DNA of 64,000 nucleotides. Source: an uncultured Bacteroidales bacterium. Lineage in GTDB: Bacteria; Bacteroidota; Bacteroidia; Bacteroidales; Muribaculaceae. The stretch lies in assembly GCA_900547755.1 (NCBI GenBank), contig URIC01000002.1:10489-74488 (forward strand), in the 5' to 3' direction. The stretch's first letter is position 1. The number at the start of each line of letters is the position of its first letter. Positions 44,385 to 54,342 of this stretch are shown one piece after another. The position numbers and the translations under genes were made by a program. The notes below the pieces were generated by a model that did no database searches, was not told where the DNA came from, and saw nothing but the letters and a program-made list of their open reading frames with translations.

Positions 44385-44464
44385 GTCCTTATCGCCCCTG
44401 ATGCCTGACCATCCTGTTTTTTCCGCTCGTATACGGTACCGGATTGTCTCAAATACTTTACGCT

Positions 44465-45491
44465 ATGATTCGTTCCCTGCAGTCTCTCAGGGGTGTGTTC
44501 ACGATAGTGATATTCCTATCGCACTTCCCCTTTCCGCTGACCTCGGCGTTCTCGATTCCGAGCGACTGCGCCGTATCTTTTTTCTTCATGCTCAGCGGAT
44601 TCGTGATATGTGCCGCCCATGAACGTAAAATGAGAATACGGGAATATCGGTTCTCCTATTTTATGCGCGACCGGCTCCTACGCATTTATCCGATGTACCT
44701 GATATGCCTTACGGCAGCCTTGGCCATAAACCATTTCCACACTTATCCACTGCAGATAATATCGCATCTTTTGTTGTTGCAGAGCTGGATACCGAATCCA
44801 GATGTCTATTTCGGGCTAAACGGTGTGTCATGGTTCCTGTCCACTCTCATGTTCTGCTATCTGCTGGCGTTCCCGGCGGTCAGGCTGGCCACACGCCATT
44901 CCAGGCTATATCTTGTCATACTCTTGGCGGCAGCCATTATATATCTCGCGGCAATCCCTTCGGTGCCCTCAGAGCTTAGAACATGGGTACTCTATATATG
45001 TCCTCTCACCAGGGCACTTGATTTCCTGATAGGAATTGCCCTTTACCGGATTTACAAAAAAAATCAGACCGGCACTTGAGTCTCCGGCCATTCCGGCAGA
45101 CTGCATTGCTACGGTTATAACGATAATCGTCCTTGCAGCCGCCCCCGCGATAGACGAGAGCTATACCCTGGCTTGCTGGTGGTGGATACCGATGAGCCTT
45201 CTGATAATCTCATTCGCGCTGTGCGACAAAAGCAGGTGGCCTATGGCACGTCTCGCCGAAACGAACCTTCCGGTCAGCTTCGGCAACATAAGTTTCAGCT
45301 TCTACATACTCCACGGAGTGGTACTGACCGTAATAGTGCGCCTGACGGGGCACATAAACCCTGTTCCTCCCGTATGGGTAAGTCTCGGCATCACCTTCGC
45401 CGCATGTACAGTCGCCGCATGGCTGTCACACAGATATCTGGAAAGCAACCGGATATTTCGTCCGAAAAAGTCCGAAAAACCTCACATATGA
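44465..45491 (+). pseudogene. Acyltransferase-3 family membrane protein, split by a frameshift
   Basis: Two adjoining frames together make one acyltransferase-3 protein of about 342 residues. Part 1 (ATG 44465) has SLQSLRGVFTIVIFLSHFP, the catalytic-type His, and SFFFMLSGFVICAAHERK with the RDRLLRIYPMYL motif. It ends prematurely at 45079. Part 2 continues in the frame ending 45491 with PVSFGNISFSFYILHGVVLTVI, the usual last helices. The break is at eight A residues, 45056-45063; seven would restore the frame. It may be a pseudogene, a phase-variable gene, slippage-expressed, or a sequencing error. Such enzymes O-acetylate surface glycans. Confidence 0.8.
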
Positions 45492-45582
45492 ATGACCGGA
45501 ATTTGCCAAAGGACGAACCAATTGAAGAAACACATAAGAGTCGGAACACAAATTCTTGGAGTTAAGGTAAATTAATGACAAA

Positions 45583-45614
45583 CTTGCAGGGGTGCGGATT
45601 TTTTCTTAATTTTG
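45583..45614 (+). promoter_or_regulatory. Promoter of carAB
   Basis: CTTG at 45583-45586, 20 bases, TAATTTTG at 45607-45614. The leader to the carA ATG at 45639 is about 20 bases. Confidence 0.6.
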
Positions 45615-45638
45615 CAGCGTATAAAAAAGTGTACCCAG

Positions 45639-46727
45639 ATGCAAGACAACAGTGCTCCCCGTCGTGCTTCCCTGATTCTGGAAGACGGCACTCGGTTTGA
45701 CGGTTATTCGTTTGGTTATCAGCGCCCTTGCGCTGGTGAAGTAGTATTCAATACCGCCATGACAGGCTATCCCGAGAGCCTTACTGACCCCTCCTACGAG
45801 GGTCAGATACTTGTCACCACCTACCCCATTCTCGGCAATTACGGCGTTCCCAGCGCCGACGTGAAGAGCGAAGACTCGGTAAGCGATTACTTCGAGTCCG
45901 GCTCCATACACTGCGAAGCAATCATCTGTCAGGACTACAGCTGGGTCCCCAGCCACTGGCAAGCCACACGCTCTCTTTCCGAATGGCTGATAGCCGAGAA
46001 GATTCCGGGCCTCTACGGCATTGACACGCGTGCATTGACAAAACACCTGCGCGAAAAGGGCTCAATGCTCGGCAAGATTGTGATGGAAGGGGGCGAGGAC
46101 ATCGAGTTCCACGACCCCAACAAGGAGAATCTCATAGCCAAGGTCAGCACAAAGGAGGTGCAGGAGTTCGGTTCGGGCAGCAAGCGTGTGGTGTTGGTAG
46201 ACTGCGGCACAAAATACAACATTATCCGCTGCCTCACACGGCGCGGCGCCAAGGTGATACTCGTACCCTGGGACTATGACTTCAACACCCTGGAGTGGGA
46301 CGGTCTGTTCATCTCCAACGGTCCGGGCAGTCCGGAGTTCGCAGAGCAGACGGTGGAACACATACGCAAAGCCATGGAGACAGGCAAACCCATCTGCGGC
46401 ATCTGCATGGGAAACCAGCTGCTGAGCAAAGCCGCCGGCGCCAAAATATACAAGCTGAAATACGGACACCGCTCCCATAATCAGCCGGTACGCCTCGCGG
46501 GCACAGAGAAGTGCTTCATCACCAGCCAGAACCACGGCTTCGCCGTAGACAACGACACTATCCCCGCAGACTGGGAGCCGCACTTCATAAACATGAACGA
46601 CGGCACCAACGAGGGTATCCGTCACAAGACCAAGCCCTTCTTCTCGGCACAGTTCCACCCGGAAGCCAGCAGCGGTCCCAAGGATACGGAGTTTATCTTC
46701 GATGACTTCATGCGCCTGCTCCATTAA
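45639..46727 (+). CDS. carA: Carbamoyl-phosphate synthase small subunit
   Basis: 362 residues from the ATG at 45639, downstream of the promoter. N-terminal CPSase domain (LILEDGTRFDGYSFG, GEVVFNTAMTGYPESLTDPSYEGQILV) and class I glutaminase domain with VVLVDCGTKYNI, the nucleophile loop GICMGNQLL and AQFHPEASSGP (His and Glu). The loop has Asn where many relatives have His (GICLGHQ); the catalytic Cys, His and Glu are intact. It supplies ammonia from glutamine to CarB for pyrimidine and arginine synthesis. carB follows 64 bases later. Confidence 0.96.
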   Translation: MQDNSAPRRASLILEDGTRFDGYSFGYQRPCAGEVVFNTAMTGYPESLTDPSYEGQILVTTYPILGNYGVPSADVKSEDSVSDYFESGSIHCEAIICQDYSWVPSHWQATRSLSEWLIAEKIPGLYGIDTRALTKHLREKGSMLGKIVMEGGEDIEFHDPNKENLIAKVSTKEVQEFGSGSKRVVLVDCGTKYNIIRCLTRRGAKVILVPWDYDFNTLEWDGLFISNGPGSPEFAEQTVEHIRKAMETGKPICGICMGNQLLSKAAGAKIYKLKYGHRSHNQPVRLAGTEKCFITSQNHGFAVDNDTIPADWEPHFINMNDGTNEGIRHKTKPFFSAQFHPEASSGPKDTEFIFDDFMRLLH

Positions 46728-46791
46728 CAGGGATAACGGCCGCGATTCAGCAGACACAAAAGTAACTAAAGACACCTCTTATACAATATAG

Positions 46792-49700
46792 ATGAGCGAA
46801 ATAAAGAAAGTGCTCCTGCTCGGCTCGGGAGCTTTGAAGATAGGAGAAGCCGGCGAGTTTGACTACAGCGGCTCCCAGGCCCTCAAGGCCATGAAGGAGG
46901 AGGGCATCACAACGGTGCTTATAAACCCGAACATCGCCACAGTGCAGACCTCCGAAGGGTTTGCGGACAAAATCTACTTCCTGCCCGTAACCCCCTATTT
47001 CGTAAAAAAGGTAATCGAGAAAGAAAAACCGCAAGGCATATTTCTGGCTTTCGGTGGACAGACAGCGCTGAACTGCGGCGTGAAGCTCTACGAAGAGGGT
47101 GTGCTGGCCGAAAACGACGTGCAGGTGCTCGGCACCCCGGTGCAGGCAATAATGGACACCGAGGACCGCGAACTCTTCGTGAAGCGTCTGGACGAAATCG
47201 ACATCAAGACCATAAAGAGCGAGGCTGTGAGCAGTGTGGAGGATGCCGTGGCGGCCGCAGACAATCTGGGTTATCCGGTGATTGTACGCGCGGCTTACGC
47301 CTTGGGAGGTCTCGGCTCCGGTTTCTGCGACAACCGCGAGGAGCTGATAGCCCTGGTGGAGAAAGCGCTCTCCTTCTCGCCCCAGGTGCTGGTGGAAAAG
47401 AGCCTAAAAGGCTGGAAAGAGGTGGAATACGAGGTAGTGCGCGACCGCTTTGACAACTGCATCACCGTCTGCAATATGGAAAACTTCGACCCGTTGGGCA
47501 TCCATACGGGCGAGAGTATCGTGGTGGCGCCCTCGCAGACACTGAGCAACGAGGATTATCACACCCTCCGCAAACTGGCAATCAAGATTATACGCCATAT
47601 AGGCATTGTGGGCGAGTGCAACGTGCAGTACGCCTACGACCCCGTGAGCATGGACTACCGCGTCATTGAGGTGAACGCCCGTCTGTCCCGCTCCTCAGCA
47701 CTTGCATCCAAGGCTACCGGCTATCCCCTTGCTTTCGTGGCTGCGAAACTCGGTCTGGGCTATGGTCTGTTCGACCTCAAGAACTCTGTCACTAAGAGTA
47801 CTTCGGCTTTCTTCGAGCCTGCTCTTGACTATATAGTATGTAAAATACCCCGCTGGGACCTCGGCAAGTTCCACGGCGTACGCCGTGAAATAGGCTCGTC
47901 CATGAAGAGTGTTGGCGAAGTGATGGCCATAGGACGCACCTTCGAGGAGGTGATACAGAAAGGCCTGCGAATGATTGGCCAAGGCATGCACGGCTTCGTG
48001 GAAAACAAAGCCCTGGACATACCCGACATAGACCGCGCCCTCGCCGAACCTACCGACCGACGCATCTTCGTGATAGCCAAGGCGCTGAGAGCCGGTTACA
48101 CCGTCGACAAGATTCATGACCTGACAAAGATAGACCGCTGGTTCCTGGAGAAACTGGCGGGAATAATCCACACCAACCGCGAACTGGAGAAAATCAATGA
48201 CCTGAGCGAGCTGAACGAGGACCTTCTGCGCAAAGCCAAGCAGCAGGGATTCAGCGACTTCCAGGTGGCCCGCGCCATCTGGGGCGACCAGATGAATCTC
48301 AACAGCAACAAGCTCAGCGACAAGATACGCGCCTACCGCAAGGAGCGGGGCATTGTCCCGGTAGTCAAACAGATAGACACCCTGGCCGCCGAGTATCCCG
48401 CCCAGACAAACTACCTGTACCTCACCTACAACGGCAGTACCAACGATGTGACATACCTCGGCGACCACAAGTCGGTGGTAGTGCTCGGTTCCGGCGCCTA
48501 TCGCATCGGTTCCTCTGTGGAATTCGACTGGTGCGGCGTCAATGCGTTGATGACCGTAGCCAAACAGGGATACCGCCCGGTGATGATAAATTACAACCCG
48601 GAGACCGTATCCACCGACTACGATATGTGCGACCGTCTCTACTTCGACGAGCTGACCTATGAGCGCGTCATGGACATCCTTGACCTCGAAGCGCCCCACG
48701 GCGTGATTCTCTCCACCGGCGGCCAGATACCCAATAACCTGGCTATCAGACTGGACCAAAGCAACGTGAACATACTCGGCACCCAGGCCGTGGACATAGA
48801 CAACGCGGAGGACCGCAACAAGTTCTCCTCCCTATGCGACGAGATAGGCGTGGATCAGCCCCGCTGGCGAGAGCTTACCTCCATGCAGGCCATAGACGAG
48901 TTCGTGGCCGAAGTCGGATTCCCGATTCTGGTACGTCCGAGCTACGTACTCTCCGGTGCGGCGATGAACGTCTGCTCCAACGAAGAGGAACTGACCCGCT
49001 TCCTGAAGCTGGCGGCCAACGTCAGCAAACAGCATCCTGTGGTAGTAAGCGAGTTCATCCAGGAAGCCAAAGAGATAGAAATGGACGCCGTGGCCCAGAA
49101 CGGAGAAATCAAACTGTACGCCATCAGCGAGCATATAGAGTTCGCAGGTGTACATTCCGGCGACGCCACCATCCAGTTCCCGCCACAGAAACTGTATGTG
49201 GAGACCATGCGCCGTATCAAGAAGATTTCCGGCAAGATTGCCAAAGCGCTACACATCTCCGGCCCCTTCAATATCCAGTTCCTGGCCAAGAACAACGACA
49301 TCAAGGTCATAGAGTGCAACCTGCGCGCCTCACGCAGCTTCCCCTTCGTCAGCAAAGTCTCCAAGCAGAACTTCATAGACACGGCCACCCGTGTGATGCT
49401 CGGCGTGCCGGTAGACAAGCCCGGCAAGAGCGCATTCGACCTCGACTACGTGGGCATCAAAGCCTCCCAATTCAGTTTCTCGCGTCTGCAGGGAGCAGAC
49501 CCTGTGCTGGGCGTAGACATGAGTTCGACCGGCGAGGTAGGCTGTATAGGCGACGACACCTCCGAGGCAGTACTCAAGTCCATGCTCTCGGTGGGTTACT
49601 CCATCCCCCGCAAGGACCGCTACGTACTGCTAACATCAGGCACCGCCCGCCAGAAAGTGGGTCTGCTGGACGCCGCCCGTATGCTGCACCACAAGGGCTA

Positions 49701-50016
49701 CACCATCTGCGCTACCGAGGGGACACATCATTTCCTGAGTGAAAACGGCATACCGTCCATCCGCGTATATATGCCCTCGGAGAGCGGCAAGCCCCAGGCC
49801 TTGGATATGCTGCACTCCAAGGAAATCGACTTTGTGGTCAACATTCCCAAGAACCTGACTCCCAAAGAGCTGAGCAACGGATACAAAATCCGCCGCGCAG
49901 CCGTGGACCTCAACATCCCGCTCATCACCAACGTCCGTCTGGCCTCCGCCTTCATACAGGCCTTCTGCGAGCTGAGTCTGGACGACATACGCATCAAGTC
50001 CTGGGACGAGTATTAA
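46792..50016 (+). CDS. carB: Carbamoyl-phosphate synthase large subunit
   Basis: 1074 residues, the full family length. Two homologous ATP-grasp halves are seen: residues 1-400 with VLLLGSGALKIGEAGEFDYSG and VEVNARLSRSSALASKATGYPLA, and 550-930 with VVVLGSGAYRIGSSVEFDW and VIECNLRASRSFPFVSK. A helical oligomerisation region lies between them. The C-terminal MGS-like regulatory domain starts at about 935 (YVLLTSGTARQKVGLLDAARMLHHKGYTICATEGT). It makes carbamoyl phosphate from bicarbonate, ammonia and two ATP. The flippase gene follows 35 bases later. Confidence 0.98.
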   Translation: MSEIKKVLLLGSGALKIGEAGEFDYSGSQALKAMKEEGITTVLINPNIATVQTSEGFADKIYFLPVTPYFVKKVIEKEKPQGIFLAFGGQTALNCGVKLYEEGVLAENDVQVLGTPVQAIMDTEDRELFVKRLDEIDIKTIKSEAVSSVEDAVAAADNLGYPVIVRAAYALGGLGSGFCDNREELIALVEKALSFSPQVLVEKSLKGWKEVEYEVVRDRFDNCITVCNMENFDPLGIHTGESIVVAPSQTLSNEDYHTLRKLAIKIIRHIGIVGECNVQYAYDPVSMDYRVIEVNARLSRSSALASKATGYPLAFVAAKLGLGYGLFDLKNSVTKSTSAFFEPALDYIVCKIPRWDLGKFHGVRREIGSSMKSVGEVMAIGRTFEEVIQKGLRMIGQGMHGFVENKALDIPDIDRALAEPTDRRIFVIAKALRAGYTVDKIHDLTKIDRWFLEKLAGIIHTNRELEKINDLSELNEDLLRKAKQQGFSDFQVARAIWGDQMNLNSNKLSDKIRAYRKERGIVPVVKQIDTLAAEYPAQTNYLYLTYNGSTNDVTYLGDHKSVVVLGSGAYRIGSSVEFDWCGVNALMTVAKQGYRPVMINYNPETVSTDYDMCDRLYFDELTYERVMDILDLEAPHGVILSTGGQIPNNLAIRLDQSNVNILGTQAVDIDNAEDRNKFSSLCDEIGVDQPRWRELTSMQAIDEFVAEVGFPILVRPSYVLSGAAMNVCSNEEELTRFLKLAANVSKQHPVVVSEFIQEAKEIEMDAVAQNGEIKLYAISEHIEFAGVHSGDATIQFPPQKLYVETMRRIKKISGKIAKALHISGPFNIQFLAKNNDIKVIECNLRASRSFPFVSKVSKQNFIDTATRVMLGVPVDKPGKSAFDLDYVGIKASQFSFSRLQGADPVLGVDMSSTGEVGCIGDDTSEAVLKSMLSVGYSIPRKDRYVLLTSGTARQKVGLLDAARMLHHKGYTICATEGTHHFLSENGIPSIRVYMPSESGKPQALDMLHSKEIDFVVNIPKNLTPKELSNGYKIRRAAVDLNIPLITNVRLASAFIQAFCELSLDDIRIKSWDEY

Positions 50017-50051
50017 TCGTCCCGAGGACTCCCCCGCAATAACCGAAAGAC

Positions 50052-51557
50052 ATGGCAGGAATAAAAGCGCTGGCCAAGGATACGGCCATATACGGCCTCA
50101 GCAGTATCATAGGCAGGTTTCTCAATTGGTGTCTCGTACCCTTGTACGTATGGATTTTCCCCACGGAAGAGTACGGCATAGTCAGCTATCTGTACTCCTT
50201 TACCGCCGTGGCGCTGGTAGTCCTAACATACGGTATGGAGACCGGTTTCTTCCGCTACGCCAACAAGAGCGAACAGCCGGAAACGGTGTACACCACCTCG
50301 CTTATCTCCGTAGGAAGCACCTCGCTGCTCTTCATAATTCTGCTGAGCCTGTTCTTGAATCCCATAAGCACCGCGCTTAAACTGCCGGGCCACGCGAACT
50401 ATGTGTGGATGTTAGGGGCCATCGTGGCCGTGGATGCGTTCACCAATATCCCATTCGCATACCTGCGGTACAAAAAACGTCCCGTGCGTTTCGCCACCGT
50501 AAAGATGCTGAATGTGGGTATCAATATAGTCGCGAACATATTTTTCCTGCTCTGCTGTCCCTGGCTGCACACCCACGTCCCCGCCGCTGTGGACTGGTTC
50601 TACGCCCCCTGCGGCGGACAGGATTTCGGTATCGGCTGGATATTCGTGGCCAACTGCCTCTCCACACTCCTGGTGCTGGTGATGCTGCTGCCCGACATTC
50701 TGGGACGCAAGTACCGTTTCGACGCCCCGCTGCTTAACAGGATGCTCTCATACTCATGGCCTCTGCTGATACTCGGCGTGGCGGGCATCATGAGCCAGAA
50801 CATGGGCCAGATGCTTATCCCATATCTCTTCGAGGACCAGACCGCCGCCCGCTCCATGGTCGGCATCTACGGCGCCAATATTAAGATAGCCATAATCATG
50901 GTCATGTTCACGCAGGCATTCCGCTACGCCTACGAACCCTTCATCTTCGCGCAGGCCGGCAAGGGCGAGGACAAGAAGCAGGCATACAGCGACGCCATGA
51001 AGTTCTTCGTCATACTGGGTCTGTTCATCTTCCTCGGAGTGATGTTCTATCTGCCGGTAATCAAGCACTTTGTAAGCCCCTCCTATTGGCCCGGCCTCGA
51101 GGTGGTGCCGATAATGATGCTGGCAGACCTGCTCTGCGGCGTGGCCTTCAACCTCTCCCTATGGTACAAGCTCACAGACCGCACGGCCTGGGGCATGTAC
51201 CTCTCCGTAGGCACCTTCATAGTCATGCTGGCGCTGAACCTGATTTTTGTGCCCGCCATAGGCGTTCCGAATGGATACATAGGCTCGGCATGGGCAGCGC
51301 TCATAGCATACGCACTGATGATGGCTGTAAGCTGGGCAGCCGGGCAGAAATACTACCCCATACGATATGAATACGGGAAGATGGGTCTCTATGCCCTGAT
51401 AGCCGGTGTACTCTACGTAATCGGCGAGTATGTCTTCGACTTCCCCGAGGCCATGTGGGCCACCTACTTCACGCGCACAGCTCTCCTGATTCTTTACCTG
51501 ACGATAATAGTGCGTTACGAGCGCTTGCCTGTTCCAGGGCTGCGTCGCCGCCATTAA
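50052..51557 (+). CDS. MOP-superfamily polysaccharide/oligosaccharide flippase
   Basis: 501 residues, about 14 hydrophobic helices. The start KALAKDTAIYGLSSIIGRFLNWCLVPLYVWIFPTEEYGIVSYLYSF and MLSYSWPLLILGVAGIMSQNMGQML are typical of polysaccharide biosynthesis C-terminal-domain exporters. It carries a lipid-linked sugar across the inner membrane. It follows carB and is isolated from the other glycan genes, so the substrate is open. A hairpin follows the stop. Confidence 0.85.
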   Translation: MAGIKALAKDTAIYGLSSIIGRFLNWCLVPLYVWIFPTEEYGIVSYLYSFTAVALVVLTYGMETGFFRYANKSEQPETVYTTSLISVGSTSLLFIILLSLFLNPISTALKLPGHANYVWMLGAIVAVDAFTNIPFAYLRYKKRPVRFATVKMLNVGINIVANIFFLLCCPWLHTHVPAAVDWFYAPCGGQDFGIGWIFVANCLSTLLVLVMLLPDILGRKYRFDAPLLNRMLSYSWPLLILGVAGIMSQNMGQMLIPYLFEDQTAARSMVGIYGANIKIAIIMVMFTQAFRYAYEPFIFAQAGKGEDKKQAYSDAMKFFVILGLFIFLGVMFYLPVIKHFVSPSYWPGLEVVPIMMLADLLCGVAFNLSLWYKLTDRTAWGMYLSVGTFIVMLALNLIFVPAIGVPNGYIGSAWAALIAYALMMAVSWAAGQKYYPIRYEYGKMGLYALIAGVLYVIGEYVFDFPEAMWATYFTRTALLILYLTIIVRYERLPVPGLRRRH

Positions 51558-51572
51558 AAAGATGTTTGAAAA

Positions 51573-51605
51573 TATCGCGCCGGACCATATTGGTTCGGCG
51601 CGATA
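51573..51605 (+). terminator. Hairpin after the flippase gene
   Basis: A 14-bp stem (TATCGCGCCGGACC, 51573-51586, with GGTTCGGCGCGATA, 51592-51605, one G-T pair) around ATATT, 16 bases after the stop. A poor T-run, AT-rich sequence after it. Confidence 0.5.
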
Positions 51606-51750
51606 ATATATCCTGGAGGGTTCCGGAACCGGACACCACACTTCCGTCGGCCGATTATGTCATAAAGTTTACATATAATCTTTTTTGGTCGGCACTGAGA
51701 TATTGCAAATATATTTTTTTCAAATACGACAGATTTAAATAAAAAACAGC

Positions 51751-52803
51751 CTATTGGAGTGCCGCATCTATCTGTCCGAGGATATCGGCCGGACGAAGAG
51801 CGCCCAGGCATCGGTAATCTCCGTAACGACATGGTTTATTTCCGTAAACGGAGCATGGACGGCACGACATATCCAGCTGCACGGCATCCTCGCCGAGCTG
51901 GCGCCAGCCCATAAAGCCGCAGTAGGGATGTGTGGCGCCCCATACACTTATCACCCGCAATCCCACAAGCGAGGCCAAGTGCATATTCGCGGAATCCATA
52001 GACAGCATCAGATTGCAGTGGCTCAACAAAGCCAGCTCCGCCGGAATACCTATACGTTTCTCGGCCATATTCACCACCTGTTCCCCGAACTTGGCCCGCC
52101 ACCGCCCGAATGTCGCGGCTTCCTCCTTCCCGCCTCCCATCAGAAACAGTCTGTAACCGGGGCGCGAAGCAAGTTCGGCCACCACCTGTTCCATGAGTTG
52201 GAGTGGGTAAATCTTACCCTTATGCTGTGCGAAAGGGGCAATAGCCATCCATGTCTCCCCCTCCGCCTTAGGCCGTGAGGCGGAAGCAAACAGCGAAGGA
52301 GATGCCTCGCGGTCGAACAGAGATGTAAAGCAGCCATTCCCTCCATTCAAGCCCAAGCGTACGAATGTGTCGCGATATCTGTCAGCCGAAGCCTTGAGCG
52401 GACGCATCACCTTCCCTTTGCGGCGGGTAAGCCTGCGTCGTCCCTTCCGGTCCTTGTCTATCCTGACTGTCCTCACTCCGGCAAGGCACAGAAAAAACCG
52501 CAACAGCTTGGTGCGCAAAACGTCGTGCAAGTCGGCATACGCATCAATGGCATACTTGCTCTTCAGCTCCCCCGCAAGCCGTCTCATCCCTCCTACTCCG
52601 GGGTATAGCTTCAAGTCTACAGACACGACTTCCAGATTGGCGGGAGGATTTATGAAAACGCTTGCCGGCAGCGGGCGCGTCACGAAACAGAAACGCACCT
52701 GCGGATTGTTTCTGCACACGCCATACAGCACCGGAACAGCGATGGCCACATCTCCCAACGCGGAGAAACGGGTCACCAGCACATTATTCACAGCCCCATT
52801 CAC
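51751..52803 (-). CDS. Glycosyltransferase family 9 (heptosyltransferase-like)
   Basis: 350 residues. GT9 start VTRFSALGDVAIAVPVLYGVC, then ADLHDVLRTKLL, IAPFAQHKGKIYPLQLMEQVV, and the donor site LSMDSANMHLASLVGLRVISVWGATHPYCGFMGW. Four Cys near the end (CRPCSVYGNKPCRYGDYRC) may bind metal. GT9 enzymes build lipopolysaccharide core or related glycans. The start overlaps the DUF4254 stop by 4 bases. Confidence 0.9.
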   Translation of the reverse strand: MNGAVNNVLVTRFSALGDVAIAVPVLYGVCRNNPQVRFCFVTRPLPASVFINPPANLEVVSVDLKLYPGVGGMRRLAGELKSKYAIDAYADLHDVLRTKLLRFFLCLAGVRTVRIDKDRKGRRRLTRRKGKVMRPLKASADRYRDTFVRLGLNGGNGCFTSLFDREASPSLFASASRPKAEGETWMAIAPFAQHKGKIYPLQLMEQVVAELASRPGYRLFLMGGGKEEAATFGRWRAKFGEQVVNMAEKRIGIPAELALLSHCNLMLSMDSANMHLASLVGLRVISVWGATHPYCGFMGWRQLGEDAVQLDMSCRPCSVYGNKPCRYGDYRCLGALRPADILGQIDAALQ

Positions 52804-53405
52804 CGTTTTCTGTACAATTCGGGATTGGTGGCAGGGTCATTATAGAGCTTCATCTGCCTGTACACCTTCATATACTTGCGGCCAGCCGCGATATCCTCCA
52901 GCAAAGTATCTATGGCACCGCCCAAATCCTGACGCTGCTCCAAGAGGACGGCCAGCTTGCCACGGCACGTGGCGCGGTGTTCCTCGTCGGCATCCGTGCG
53001 CTCAGCCTGCTCGCGCATGTGCCATATTTTCAGGGCCAGGATAGATAGACGGTCAATGGCCCATGCCGGACTTTCGGTATTGACGGTAGCCTCCGGAAGC
53101 ACCTTCACATCGGCATACCGGTCGCGGAACCAGCTGTCTATGTCCTCCACCATATCGGTGCGCACCTGGTTGGAACGGTCTATGCGACGTTTCAAGGCCA
53201 TTCCCTCGGCGGGGTCAAGGTCTGGTACACGTATCAGGTCCTCCATGTGCCACTGCGCGGCATCCACCCAGCACTTGGCGTGAAGAATTGCTTCAAAACT
53301 GCCCTCCGCATACGGCCTTGTGGCCGGCGCGTCTATGCAGTCCGTAACGTGGTAAGAGGCCACAGCCCCGTCAAAAACCCTGTTTGCGTTCTCTGAGAAT
53401 GTCAT
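52800..53405 (-). CDS. DUF4254 domain protein
   Basis: 201 residues, all helical, soluble, no signal peptide. Conserved-looking His and Trp residues occur in FEAILHAKCWVDAAQWHMEDLIRVPDL and IDRLSILALKIWHMREQAER. Proteins of this kind sit beside GT9 genes in Bacteroidota, as here, suggesting a shared lipopolysaccharide role. The biochemical function is unknown. Confidence 0.82.
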   Translation of the reverse strand: MTFSENANRVFDGAVASYHVTDCIDAPATRPYAEGSFEAILHAKCWVDAAQWHMEDLIRVPDLDPAEGMALKRRIDRSNQVRTDMVEDIDSWFRDRYADVKVLPEATVNTESPAWAIDRLSILALKIWHMREQAERTDADEEHRATCRGKLAVLLEQRQDLGGAIDTLLEDIAAGRKYMKVYRQMKLYNDPATNPELYRKR

Positions 53406-53406
53406 A

Positions 53407-54342
53407 TTAGTCTATAGTTCTGAGATTTACATATTTATCCGCGCAGGTAAGCTCTACCTCCGCGCCTTCTATCAGAGGCACATTGCCGGGAATATGTCCT
53501 GCCGGGAACCCGTAGACCACGGGTATACGCTCCGACACTCCCCACTCGCCGAGCCGATGGTGTATCATCGTGGCCGTGTCGGGGAAATTCCTATCGGCCT
53601 TCGTTTCGGTGAACTGGCCTATTATAAGCCCATTTATGCGGTCCAGAATCCCGGCCTGGCGCAACTGCCACAGCATCCGCTCGGTAGCATAGATAGCTTC
53701 GGATATATCCTCGATAAACAGGATATGGCCTTCACCCGCAAAGATGTCATGGCGCGTACCTATCAAATGGCTCAGGACCGCTAAATTGCCACCCCTGAGT
53801 TGTCCGCAGACCGAGGTCCGAAAGCCGTTAAGAGGCGATGCAGGCAGGCGATAATCAAACCTCGGAATCTCCGCACACAGAATAGCCAACAGAGAGTCCA
53901 ACGCCTTCTGTCCACCCTCGGCATCGGCGATATAGCGGGCCATAGAGCCATGTACCGAAGCTATTCCGGCTTCAAGCAAACGGGCGTGAAGGGCACTGAC
54001 ATCCGAAAAACCGACAAGCCATTTCGGATTCTTACGGAGCGACTCATCCTGAATGTCGTCCAACAGATGAACACATCCGTAACCCCCTCGGCTGCAAATC
54101 ACAGCTCCCACTTCCGGGTCCACCCAGGCTTCGAGAAAATCCTGCAACCGTTCTTCCCGGCTTGCGGAATAGGAACCGCAGGGGTCTCCCAAGGCATGGG
54201 GCATGACACGGACATTGAAACCGGCCTTTTCTATCCGCGCCTTAGCACCGGACACAAACTCCGGCCGCACTTCTGTGGCGGGGGAGATGAAAGCCACTGT
54301 CTGCCCGGGGCGCAGCGGATGTGGAAATATAATACCGTCCAT
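53407..54342 (-). CDS. LD-carboxypeptidase (peptidase family S66)
   Basis: 311 residues. The nucleophile Ser is in WLVGFSDVSALH, the acidic member in ILFIEDISEAIYATERML, the His in GFPAGHIPGNVPL, and the oxyanion region in VICSRGGYGCVHLLD. It removes the terminal D-alanine from murein tetrapeptides in recycling. Start and the radical SAM stop share one base (TGATG); the DUF4254 gene starts 1 base after its stop. Confidence 0.93.
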   Translation of the reverse strand: MDGIIFPHPLRPGQTVAFISPATEVRPEFVSGAKARIEKAGFNVRVMPHALGDPCGSYSASREERLQDFLEAWVDPEVGAVICSRGGYGCVHLLDDIQDESLRKNPKWLVGFSDVSALHARLLEAGIASVHGSMARYIADAEGGQKALDSLLAILCAEIPRFDYRLPASPLNGFRTSVCGQLRGGNLAVLSHLIGTRHDIFAGEGHILFIEDISEAIYATERMLWQLRQAGILDRINGLIIGQFTETKADRNFPDTATMIHHRLGEWGVSERIPVVYGFPAGHIPGNVPLIEGAEVELTCADKYVNLRTID

